Of a stretch of 32,267 nucleotides of DNA, positions 25,115-32,267 are shown one piece after another. How positions within the stretch are numbered: the stretch's first letter is position 1; each line of letters starts with the position of its first letter. Location of the stretch: assembly GCA_947476955.1 (NCBI GenBank), contig CANJSS010000019.1:1-32267 (forward strand). The letters run 5' to 3'. The position numbers and the translations under genes are program-made. This DNA is from Flavobacteriales bacterium (GTDB taxonomy: Bacteria > Bacteroidota > Bacteroidia > Flavobacteriales_D > Crocinitomicaceae). Below the pieces are notes generated by a model that had not been told where the DNA came from, made no database searches, and worked only from the letters and a program-made list of their open reading frames with translations.

Positions 25115-25705
25115 CTATTTTTTGTTCAATGTCAGATTCAATTCATACGAAACAACACTTAGTACTTTTTCTCCAGATTCTGGATCAGGTTGCATTCCAG
25201 CTAATTTTAATGCTGCAAAGTCAAGATCAAATTTCCCATTGATTGTTACTTTTTTGTCGTCGCTTTTCACTTTTACAGGTATACTTTGTTTCATTTCTTG
25301 TCCCAAAACAGAAATAATAGTTGCTAATTTCCCATTTTCATAACCACTAACCGTAACAGTTACATTCGGATTTTCTGCAGTAAAAAAGAAAACAGTGTCT
25401 TTCAAATGGCCAGTTAAATATGCTTTTTTGTCCTCAGGTAATGTTTCGTCTTCAGCAACGATCGAGTTCATGTCAATTGTAAATGCGCCAGCCACAATGT
25501 TTTCACCTTCCATATCAATTGATCCTTCGGTAAATTTAACAGAACCAACGTGGAAGTATTCTGGGCTTTTACTTCCTTTCCACTTCAAAGAAGAGGTTTC
25601 CGTATCTAAAGAGTAGGTTGTTTTTTCAGCTACTTTATCGGAACCTCCGCAAGATGCTACTGTAATTGCTACTAAAGCAATAAATAAAAAGTTTAATTTT
25701 TTCAT
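25115..25705 (-). CDS. YceI-family lipoprotein
   Basis: I start it at the ATG at 25705, giving 196 residues. The track's start at 25735 would run through the -7 promoter element, and only the later start puts a proper lipoprotein signal (MKKLNFLFIALVAITVASC, Cys19) at the N-terminus. The mature protein is a YceI-type lipocalin-like beta barrel: YSLDTETSSLKWKGSK, HVGSVKFTEGSIDMEG, AGAFTIDMNSI, LTGHLKDTVFF and SIPVKVK. YceI proteins bind polyisoprenoids or other lipids; the ligand here is unknown. It has its own promoter and terminator, so it is a single-gene unit. Confidence 0.9.
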   Translation of the reverse strand: MKKLNFLFIALVAITVASCGGSDKVAEKTTYSLDTETSSLKWKGSKSPEYFHVGSVKFTEGSIDMEGENIVAGAFTIDMNSIVAEDETLPEDKKAYLTGHLKDTVFFFTAENPNVTVTVSGYENGKLATIISVLGQEMKQSIPVKVKSDDKKVTINGKFDLDFAALKLAGMQPDPESGEKVLSVVSYELNLTLNKK

Positions 25706-25722
25706 ATAAGTTGTTTTTTTCA

Positions 25723-25730
25723 CAAATATA
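25723..25730 (-). promoter_or_regulatory. -7 element of the YceI-family gene
   Basis: On the minus strand TATATTTG followed by TG matches TAnnTTTG and ends 17 nt before the ATG at 25705, giving a short leader. It overlaps the longer reading frame in the ORF track and so decides against that start. Confidence 0.55.
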
Positions 25731-25812
25731 GGCAAATAAATATACCGTGGTAAATAAATTAATTATTTTTTTTAAATCTAACTTTTAGCAGTATACATTT
25801 TTTAAAAAGCAC

Positions 25813-25820
25813 TATCTTCG
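25813..25820 (+). promoter_or_regulatory. Candidate -7 element for the cyclase gene
   Basis: TATCTTCG differs from TAnnTTTG at one base and ends 10 nt before the ATG, so the leader would be only a few nucleotides. It faces away from the YceI promoter. Confidence 0.35.
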
Positions 25821-25830
25821 AAAGAAAAAA

Positions 25831-26592
25831 ATGAAACTTTACTTGAATAGTTCTGAGTACTTCGAAACCAATTCCGCCATTGATATTTCAATACCAATGG
25901 TGGCGGGAGAGGGTAATTTGCGCGCTTGGTACTTAGATGCACCAACAATGGAACCGGTGCGCGCAAATGGATATATTGGTTCTGTCAAGGAGGGTGGCTC
26001 GGTTAATTTCAGAAATATTTTTTTTAATCCGCACGGACATGGCACGCATACAGAATGTTTAGGCCATATTACAGAAGAGGTATATTCAGTAAATAAAGTC
26101 CTGAAAAATTATTTTTTTAAAGCGCAGGTTATTACAATTACGCCAAACCAGTTATTCAATGAGGAATACAAGGAATTGGACCAATGTATAACATTAGATC
26201 AATTACAGGAAATTAGGTTTGAAATTGGCATTCAGGCTTTGGTAATTCGCACCTTACCAAATGCCGTTGTGAAAGCGCATAAAAATTACTCCGATACGAA
26301 TCCTGCATACTTGCATTTGGAATGTCTAGAATTGATAAATCAACTTGGCATAAAACATTTGCTTTTGGATCTACCTTCAGTGGATCGGGAAACGGATGGC
26401 GGGAAACTTATTTTTCACCACGCATTTTGGGGGGTGCCCGATAATCCGGATTTTGAAAGAACTATCACTGAATTGATTTTTGTAGAGGATAGTGTTTCGG
26501 ATGGCCTTTATGTATTGGAAATGCAACTTGCTTCCTTTGAAAATGATGCGGCGCCATCTCGCCCAGTTCTATATGCAATAGAAAAAGTATGA
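25831..26592 (+). CDS. Cyclase family protein (kynurenine formamidase-like hydrolase)
   Basis: This 253-residue protein belongs to the cyclase/KynB family (PF04199), metal-dependent hydrolases that include bacterial arylformamidase. The metal-binding signature HGHGTHTECLGHI fits HxGTHx[DE]xxxH, with Glu at the acidic position. Later segments, LLLDLPSVDRETDGGKLIFHHAFWG and ITELIFVEDSV, match the family's second His and closing motifs. Kynurenine formamidase would hydrolyse N-formylkynurenine, but no other tryptophan-degradation gene lies here, so the substrate is open. A strong terminator follows 4-36 nt after the stop. Confidence 0.87.
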   Translation: MKLYLNSSEYFETNSAIDISIPMVAGEGNLRAWYLDAPTMEPVRANGYIGSVKEGGSVNFRNIFFNPHGHGTHTECLGHITEEVYSVNKVLKNYFFKAQVITITPNQLFNEEYKELDQCITLDQLQEIRFEIGIQALVIRTLPNAVVKAHKNYSDTNPAYLHLECLELINQLGIKHLLLDLPSVDRETDGGKLIFHHAFWGVPDNPDFERTITELIFVEDSVSDGLYVLEMQLASFENDAAPSRPVLYAIEKV

Positions 26593-26977
26593 AAACAAAA
26601 AAAAGGTTGATCCCCATCAACCTTTTTTCACACTGTTAGTAGTAAATTAATTTTCGTTAGTGTAGTATTCAACAAACTTCCAAAGTAGTAATCTGGAAGA
26701 AAACCAGTAGAGAATTCAAGTAACTTCTTACCTGTATACGAGATACAAAAATCAGTATCGAATTGACAAGAACTGTTAAACTCTTTTATCAAACTAGAAA
26801 ATGAAAACTGCCTCTCCAAGCAGCATGTCTTTCCAATACCTCAATTTCCTTAGGAAAATTACTTGAATCCCCTCCTTAGCTCTAAAATAAATTTACTTTT
26901 TTTTAACAAACAATTTTGAGACAATGAATATTTTAGTCGAATGGCTGAATAAATAGTGCTTTTCAGTTATTTTTGAC
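26593..26977. other. 385-nt gene-free region, possible minus-strand RNA
   Basis: Apart from the terminator at its left end, this region has no convincing gene. The 63-codon minus-strand ORF at 26628-26819 needs a TTG start and has no ribosome site. On the minus strand I see a TTTG, 17-nt spacer, TATTTTAG promoter-like pair near 26885-26915. Local hairpins follow: TTTTCC-TAA-GGAAA, CTGCTT-GGAG-AGGCAG, GATAC-N8-GTATC and CTTCCA-N11-TGGAAG. The strong terminator comes about 270 nt later. This could be a non-coding RNA or the 3' leader of the two-component operon. Confidence 0.3.
26597..26628. terminator. Bidirectional rho-independent terminator
   Basis: AAAAGGTTGAT (26601-26611), loop CCCC, ATCAACCTTTT (26616-26626) form an uninterrupted 11-bp stem. 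Six T residues follow on the plus strand (ending cyclase transcription) and eight on the minus strand. The minus-strand reading could end a transcript coming from the gene-free region or from the regulator gene at 26978. Confidence 0.9.
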
Positions 26978-27721
26978 TTAAAGGTTCTCAATAATTTTGA
27001 AGAAAATATCTCTTTTCGCAGGGGAAAGTGGAACTTCGGATTTATCTTTCATTACAACAGATCCTCCATTCCCTTTGTCGTAGCGATCCACATAATCTAA
27101 ATTAATCAAATGCGATTGTTGTATGCGTAGAAAATTATGCTGCGACAAGAGCGTTTCGTATTCTTTTAGTGTTTTTGAAACCAAAATTTTCTTCCCGCCA
27201 ACTAAAAAGAACGAAGTATAGTTTCTGTCTGCTTCACAACGAATTATTTCGTGTAATTCGACAACATGCACGCTTTCTTGTGTTTTAAGCACTAAACGAC
27301 GTTTCTGATTCGGCTGCATATTATGCTGCAATGCATCAAATTGAATGTCTTCGTGTTTTTCATTCACCGCCTTGATTGCTTTTTCTACAGCGAGCTTTAA
27401 TTCGATAGGATCAATAGGTTTCAATAAATAATCCAAGGCACTAAATTTTATTGCTTTTATTGCGAATTCTTCATGCGCCGTAATAAACACAACTTCGAAG
27501 TTTTTATTTTTCACTGCCTTTAAAACATCAAATCCAGTTCCATCTGGCATTTGAATATCTAAAAATACTATGTCCGGGCTCATTTCCTCAATTGCTTTTA
27601 TGCCAGATTGTACATTTTCGCCTATCGGAAACGCTTCGATATTCAAGCCGAAAGAATTGATCATTTTTGCAATCAAATCTCTAGTTCTATTCTCATCATC
27701 AATAATTAATGCTTTTTTCAT
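26978..27721 (-). CDS. LytTR-type response regulator
   Basis: This is a 247-residue DNA-binding response regulator. The receiver domain (1-120) has the acidic pair D8/D9, phosphoacceptor D55 in IVFLDIQMPDG, and K101 in YLLKPID. A LytTR domain follows (about 145-245; VLKTQESVHVVELHEIIRCEADRNYT and FLRIQQSHLINLDYVDRYD), which binds DNA through beta strands. It begins inside the sensor kinase stop codon (ATGA, 4-nt overlap), so the two proteins are made together and form a LytS/LytR-style two-component system. Target genes are unknown. No terminator directly follows; transcription may run to the hairpin at 26601-26626. Confidence 0.95.
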   Translation of the reverse strand: MKKALIIDDENRTRDLIAKMINSFGLNIEAFPIGENVQSGIKAIEEMSPDIVFLDIQMPDGTGFDVLKAVKNKNFEVVFITAHEEFAIKAIKFSALDYLLKPIDPIELKLAVEKAIKAVNEKHEDIQFDALQHNMQPNQKRRLVLKTQESVHVVELHEIIRCEADRNYTSFFLVGGKKILVSKTLKEYETLLSQHNFLRIQQSHLINLDYVDRYDKGNGGSVVMKDKSEVPLSPAKRDIFFKIIENL

Positions 27722-29943
27722 ACGGATATAGATTTTAGATTTTCTTCTTTGTACGGTAACGAAATTAAAACTTTTGTTCCTGTTTTTAATACTACATTAT
27801 AATCTTCTATTAATAAGAAGCCTTCTGTTTTATTTTTTTTATTCAAGTTATCAATTCTTTCTTTGGTAATTTTCATGGCCATACTTTTGTGGTCCTTGCT
27901 TTTCTTATTGAGCTCAGATTCTTTCCGACCAATACCGTTGTCTTCAATTAATATTTGCAACATATTATCTACTCTTGCAAATGAAACATGTATAAATCCG
28001 CCATCAATTTTATGTAATTGCCCATGTTCAATTGAATTTTCAATAAATGGCTGGGTAATCATAGGCGGAATCACGACTTGTTCTTCGATTATGTCTTCCG
28101 AAACATCAATGCAAAATTCAAATCGATCTTCAAAACGCAATTTTTGGGTTTCCAAGTATTTCTGTAAAATTTCTACTTCTGTTTCGATTGGAATAAATTC
28201 TTTTGGCGAATTCTCTAGTATTAATCGCATAAGTCTTGAAAAATTAACTAAAAACTTGGACGAATTAACCGTGTCATTTTCATAAATATAACTTTGAATT
28301 ACCGACATCGCATTAAATACAAAGTGCGGGTTCATTTGCGCGCGTAAGAGGGTTTGAGACATTTCCGCTTCCTTCCGTTGCTGCTTAATCTTTGTTTGAT
28401 TCCAGCGGTAAAACCCAATAATTCCGGCCAACACAATTATTATAAGAAATGCAGCAATAATGTAAGTTTGAAAATCATTCCGTAAATTACTGTTTTCCAG
28501 CTTTGTAAATGTTAATGCCTTCTCTTGTTTTTGCCGTTCGATTGAATCTGCCTGCTGCACAATCAAACGATCGCGCTGCTCTGAGCGATACGATTCACTT
28601 AATTCTGCAATTTTAGTTGCTGCTTGAAGTGTTGTATTACTATCCATATAATCTAAATACAGTTGCATGTATTTTAAGGATTCTCTAACTTTTCCAACAT
28701 CTTTATAGACGCTAGACATCACGCGATACGTATTGAAAATTTGATTTTTAGAACCAAATTGCTCGCGGATAATAATGGAACGTTGTAAATAATTCAGTGC
28801 ATTTTTGTATCTTTTTTGCTGCTGAAATACAGTTCCTACATTATGGAACACGCCAGCAATTTTTTCTTTATTTCCAGTAGATTCGTAAAAAACGAGTGCT
28901 TGGTTGAAATTACTCAATGCCAAATTATACACTTTTTGTGTTCGATAGATTAACCCTAAATTGTTATGCGCCTCCCCTAATCCATTAAAATCATTAAGTT
29001 CCGTCAATATTTTAATCGCTTTTCGCGTATTCTCGATTGCTTTTTGAAACTCCTTTCGCTCAAAATAAACAGTACCTAAGTTGGACAGTGCCAAGCCCAT
29101 CTGACGCCGATCGGAAATCATTTTGGCATACTCGTAAGATTGCTTGAAATAATATTCTGCATCGTCTAAGTTTAAAATTGAGCGTTGCGATTTTCCCAAT
29201 TCTCGCTGGTATTTTGCTAAATGGTATAAGTCATTTAGTTCACTTGCCAATTCTAAAGCGATGATGTTTTTTGCAACGCTGAGCTCCACTTGTCCAAAGT
29301 AATCGTAAATTCTAGCTTGTGTATTAAAAGTTTCGGATAAAACATCTTTCTTGGAAGTTCTTCGAGCATACTGTAGCGCCCGATCAGTATAGACCAAAGC
29401 AGAATCTTTCATGTTTTGAAACATAAAATTCAACGCTAGGTAATTATAGGTTTCCGCAATTTTGGCATTATTCCGTTTTTTCTTTGCGATTTTTTGAGCG
29501 GAACGAAGATAGGAGTCAGCCCTTTTAAATCCCATGGAATAGCTGTGGTAGTATCCCAAATGACGGTAAATTGCAAAACGAACCTCAAAACTGTTTAATT
29601 TTTCAAGATATGGTTCAATAGCCAAAACATCTTTAAAATATTCTTCCTGGTTTCCCTGAATTTCGTTTATTTCAGCATTAAACATTAAGGCACTGTAACG
29701 AATTGAATCGCCTAATCCACGACTCCGGGATAGAAGCACTTGCTTCATCGAATCGGCACGATAGATATTTTTAATTTTATACAGCTCGCCAAGCGAAAGT
29801 TGAAGTAAATATTTTTTCGTTTCGTTCTTCTCACGCTTTATGGATTCAATTATTATTTTTTCGCTAGAAATTTGGCAAAAGCAAGCTGATGGAGCTAGAA
29901 AAACAGCTGATAGCACAACAAGAAATAGAAAACGCAAAATCAT
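27718..29943 (-). CDS. TPR-containing sensor histidine kinase (LytS/YehU type)
   Basis: This is a 741-residue membrane sensor. A signal peptide (MILRFLFLVVLSAVFLAPSACFC) is followed by a periplasmic array of tetratricopeptide repeats (about 60-450; LSNLGTVYFERKEFQKAIENTRKAI is split across helices A and B of one). A coiled-coil stretch and one membrane segment (about 490-511; YIIAAFLIIIVLAGIIGFYRW) come next. The cytoplasmic His_kinase domain has H540 in AQMNPHFVFNAM, the N box QPFIENSIEHG (N636) and DNGIG near 668. The TPR array presumably senses a protein or peptide partner outside the inner membrane. It is the first gene of a unit with the LytTR regulator; the 165-nt upstream spacer lacks a clear promoter. 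Confidence 0.93.
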   Translation of the reverse strand: MILRFLFLVVLSAVFLAPSACFCQISSEKIIIESIKREKNETKKYLLQLSLGELYKIKNIYRADSMKQVLLSRSRGLGDSIRYSALMFNAEINEIQGNQEEYFKDVLAIEPYLEKLNSFEVRFAIYRHLGYYHSYSMGFKRADSYLRSAQKIAKKKRNNAKIAETYNYLALNFMFQNMKDSALVYTDRALQYARRTSKKDVLSETFNTQARIYDYFGQVELSVAKNIIALELASELNDLYHLAKYQRELGKSQRSILNLDDAEYYFKQSYEYAKMISDRRQMGLALSNLGTVYFERKEFQKAIENTRKAIKILTELNDFNGLGEAHNNLGLIYRTQKVYNLALSNFNQALVFYESTGNKEKIAGVFHNVGTVFQQQKRYKNALNYLQRSIIIREQFGSKNQIFNTYRVMSSVYKDVGKVRESLKYMQLYLDYMDSNTTLQAATKIAELSESYRSEQRDRLIVQQADSIERQKQEKALTFTKLENSNLRNDFQTYIIAAFLIIIVLAGIIGFYRWNQTKIKQQRKEAEMSQTLLRAQMNPHFVFNAMSVIQSYIYENDTVNSSKFLVNFSRLMRLILENSPKEFIPIETEVEILQKYLETQKLRFEDRFEFCIDVSEDIIEEQVVIPPMITQPFIENSIEHGQLHKIDGGFIHVSFARVDNMLQILIEDNGIGRKESELNKKSKDHKSMAMKITKERIDNLNKKNKTEGFLLIEDYNVVLKTGTKVLISLPYKEENLKSISV

Positions 29944-30108
29944 TACCTGTTAAAAATACTATTTTGTTGGTAAAATGCAATATTCCAAGCAATAAATGTC
30001 TGATTCATACCATTTTTAATGCCGAAAGTGTAAATCTTTCAACTGCCAAATTGTTGATTCTCTTTTCAATTCCTTAACTTAGCCGCTTTGTTAAATAGAG
30101 GGTAGAAC

Positions 30109-32267
30109 ATGGAATACAATTTTCAAGACATAGAAAAAAAATGGAGAAATTTTTGGGCAGAAAACAAAACGTTTAAAGTAACAGAAAACACTTCAAAGCC
30201 AAAGTATTATGTATTGGATATGTTTCCTTATCCTTCGGGCGCAGGATTGCACGTTGGACACCCACTTGGATATATTGCTTCAGATATTTATGCGCGTTAC
30301 AAAAGATTGCAGGGATTCAATGTGTTGCATCCGATGGGTTTCGATTCTTTTGGTCTTCCAGCTGAACAATATGCGATTCAAACTGGCCAGCATCCAGCGA
30401 TTACTACCGAAGAAAATATTGCGCGTTACCGAGACCAATTGGATAAAATTGGTTTTTCCTTTGACTGGGATCGAGAAGTTCGAACTTCATCGCCTGAATA
30501 TTACAAATGGACACAGTGGATTTTTAAACAATTATTTGATTGCTACTACGATAATTCTACGAATAAAGCAGAGCGAATTTCAGCGCTAATCGCTCAATTT
30601 GAAGTACATGGAAATGTTGGAGTAAATGCCTGCTCCGATAGTGAAATGGTTTTTTCCGCTTCGGATTGGAACAATTTTAAAGAAACTCAAAAAGAAGAAA
30701 TTTTACAAGAATACCGTCTAGCTTACCTTGCGGATAGTTGGGTAAATTGGTGTCCTGCACTCGGAACGGTTTTGGCGAATGATGAGGTTGTAAATGGCGT
30801 TTCAGAGCGCGGTGCTCACCCAGTAGTGCAAAAGTTAATGCGCCAATGGTCGATGCGAATTAAAGCTTACGCAGAACGATTATTATCCGGATTAGAATTA
30901 ATTGATTGGACGGACTCAATCAAAGATCAACAACGCAATTGGATTGGAAAATCTGTCGGCTGTAGCCTTCAATTCGGAATTCCGAATTCAACATTACAAA
31001 TTGAAGTGTTTACAACGCGACCAGACACAATTTTTGGGGTTTCTTTCATGGTTTTAGCGCCAGAACATCCATTTGTAGATCAAATTACAACTTCTGAATT
31101 TGCTGAGGGGGTTGCGAATTACAAAAAGGAGGCATCACTTAAATCTGAACGCGATCGCCAAGCTGACGTGAAAAATATTACAGGACAATTCACAGGTGCG
31201 TTTGCAATTCATCCGTTTAATGGCGAAAAAATTCAAATTTGGATTGGTGATTATGTTTTGGCTTCCTACGGAACAGGTGCTGTAATGGCGGTTCCTTGCG
31301 GCGACCAACGCGATTACGATTTTGCGAAACATTTCAACTTAGAAATTAAAAATATTTTTGCTGACGTAGATATTTCGGAGGCTGCCTACACAGAAAAAGA
31401 TGCAATCCTTGCGAATTCTGATTTCCTGAATGGTTTGGAAGCCAAAATGGCAATTATAAAAGCAATTGCTGTAATTGAATCCGAAGGGATTGGAAAAGGA
31501 AAAATTAATTACCGATTACGCGATGCTGTTTTTAGTCGCCAACGCTATTGGGGAGAACCATTCCCAGTTTATTTTGAACATGAATTACCACAATTGGTGA
31601 ACGATGATCAATTGCCAATTCGTTTGCCAGAAGTAGATAAATATTTGCCAACAGAAGAAGGTGAGCCGCCATTAGCACGAGCAACCAAAGAGGCTTGGAA
31701 AGAACAATTCCAAGGCGATCGAATGGATTATAACACGATGCCAGGTTGGGCAGGAAGTTCATGGTATTTCTTGCGTTACATGGATCCAAAAAATGAAGCG
31801 GAATTTGTTTCGAAAGAAAAAGCGGATTACTGGAAACAAGTGGATTTATATATTGGTGGTTCTGAGCACGCAACGGGTCACTTATTGTACGCACGTTTCT
31901 GGACAAAATTCTTGTTCGACCAAGGATACATTTCGTTTGAGGAGCCATTCGCAAAAATGATCAACCAAGGGATGATTTTGGGAAGAAGTAGCTTTGTGTA
32001 TCGTGTTAAGAATTCAAATAAATTCGTTACGAATTCATTGAAAGATAAATATGAAGTAGCTGCTCTTCACGCAGATATTTCTATGGTCGACAACGACAAA
32101 TTGGACATTAAAGGATTCAAAGCTTGGCGCTCGGAATTTGCGAATGCTGATTTCATTTGTGAAGAAGATGGTTCGTATATCTGTGGATACGAAGTCGAAA
32201 AAATGTCGAAATCTAAATTCAACGTGCAAACGCCTGATGAATTGGTAGAGAAATTTGGAGCAGATAC
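30109..32267 (+). CDS. leuS: Leucyl-tRNA synthetase (3' end outside window)
   Basis: The frame is open from ATG 30109 to the window edge (719 codons) and is missing from the ORF track as a partial gene. It charges tRNA-Leu and edits mischarged products. Landmarks are MFPYPSGAGLHVGHPLGY (HIGH motif), the editing-domain FTTRPDTIFGVSF and GTGAVMAVPCGDQRDYDF, the aminoacylation-site SRQRYWGEPFPVYF and GGSEHATGHLLYARFW, and EKMSKSKFNV (KMSKS). The editing loop has Gly where E. coli has His (GHDQRD), while both Asp residues are kept. About 45 residues are inserted after the first catalytic segment and about 70 before KMSKS, as I expect for Bacteroidota enzymes. The anticodon-binding domain lies outside. 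Confidence 0.97.
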   Translation, partial: MEYNFQDIEKKWRNFWAENKTFKVTENTSKPKYYVLDMFPYPSGAGLHVGHPLGYIASDIYARYKRLQGFNVLHPMGFDSFGLPAEQYAIQTGQHPAITTEENIARYRDQLDKIGFSFDWDREVRTSSPEYYKWTQWIFKQLFDCYYDNSTNKAERISALIAQFEVHGNVGVNACSDSEMVFSASDWNNFKETQKEEILQEYRLAYLADSWVNWCPALGTVLANDEVVNGVSERGAHPVVQKLMRQWSMRIKAYAERLLSGLELIDWTDSIKDQQRNWIGKSVGCSLQFGIPNSTLQIEVFTTRPDTIFGVSFMVLAPEHPFVDQITTSEFAEGVANYKKEASLKSERDRQADVKNITGQFTGAFAIHPFNGEKIQIWIGDYVLASYGTGAVMAVPCGDQRDYDFAKHFNLEIKNIFADVDISEAAYTEKDAILANSDFLNGLEAKMAIIKAIAVIESEGIGKGKINYRLRDAVFSRQRYWGEPFPVYFEHELPQLVNDDQLPIRLPEVDKYLPTEEGEPPLARATKEAWKEQFQGDRMDYNTMPGWAGSSWYFLRYMDPKNEAEFVSKEKADYWKQVDLYIGGSEHATGHLLYARFWTKFLFDQGYISFEEPFAKMINQGMILGRSSFVYRVKNSNKFVTNSLKDKYEVAALHADISMVDNDKLDIKGFKAWRSEFANADFICEEDGSYICGYEVEKMSKSKFNVQTPDELVEKFGAD

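Noticed and set aside
26628-26819. 63-codon minus-strand ORF in the gene-free region
   Set aside because: It needs a TTG start without a ribosome site and runs into the terminator hairpin. Its composition is not convincing. I treat the region as possible RNA instead.
27863-28285. 140-codon plus-strand ORF inside the sensor kinase
   Set aside because: It is antisense to the conserved kinase domain, including the H540 region and N box; no motif of its own.
30209-30589. 126-codon plus-strand ORF in another frame of leuS
   Set aside because: The leuS frame here carries the HIGH motif and continues open to the window edge.
1-32267. CRISPR array, insertion sequence, prophage, tRNA or rRNA genes
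   Set aside because: I looked for regularly spaced repeats, transposase or integrase motifs, terminal repeats and tRNA/rRNA signatures and found none.

Overview
The window looks like a stretch of chromosome from a Bacteroidota bacterium, most likely Flavobacteriales (possibly Crocinitomicaceae/Fluviicola-like). The evidence is the AT-rich base use, the recurring Bacteroidota -7 promoter element TAnnTTTG, TonB receptors with an N-terminal carboxypeptidase-like domain, YwqK/MORN repeat proteins, a T9SS-like C-terminal tail, and the acpP-fabF-rnc order. The genus is inference; there is no rRNA or tRNA gene to confirm it. I see no insertion sequence, phage, CRISPR array or integration site.

Region 1 (1-8292): a secreted P-domain/CotH kinase-like protein runs off the left edge on the minus strand. 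Divergent to it are hutI (histidine breakdown, without its usual partners), a TraB/GumN protein with an extra C-terminal domain, and a tight pair. The pair is an AAA_14/DUF4143-type protein whose Walker A, Walker B and C-terminal nuclease residues are all altered, followed 5 nt later by an AddB-like RecB-family nuclease. This degenerate ATPase is the most unusual gene in the window.

Region 2 (8293-13138): a 292-nt spacer rich in dyad symmetry, a small orphan gene with its own promoter and terminator, a LysE-family exporter with a TTG start, a secreted protein of about 19 MORN-like repeats, and a minus-strand purN-marC pair. A 387-nt gene-free stretch carries the acpP promoter.

Region 3 (13139-17036): housekeeping genes acpP, fabF and rnc (rnc starts with TTG directly at the fabF stop), then a YraN-family gene and an RluB-like pseudouridine synthase with a long basic tail.

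Region 4 (17130-25735): mostly cell-envelope genes. A lipoprotein and a probable outer-membrane protein form one unit. A minus-strand peptide-type substrate-binding lipoprotein lies 9 nt upstream of a TonB-dependent receptor. Then come a secreted protein with a T9SS-like tail, methylmalonyl-CoA epimerase, a HAD phosphatase and a YceI-family lipoprotein.

Region 5 (25831-32267): a cyclase/kynurenine-formamidase family hydrolase, a 385-nt gene-free stretch that may hold a minus-strand transcript ending in a strong terminator, a TPR sensor kinase-LytTR regulator pair with a 4-nt overlap, and the 5' two-thirds or more of leuS, cut by the right edge.

Most of the window is ordinary chromosome. The best leads are the triple-degenerate ATPase beside an AddB-like nuclease, the substrate-binding lipoprotein/TonB receptor pair, and the two structured intergenic regions at 8.3-8.6 kb and 26.6-26.9 kb.
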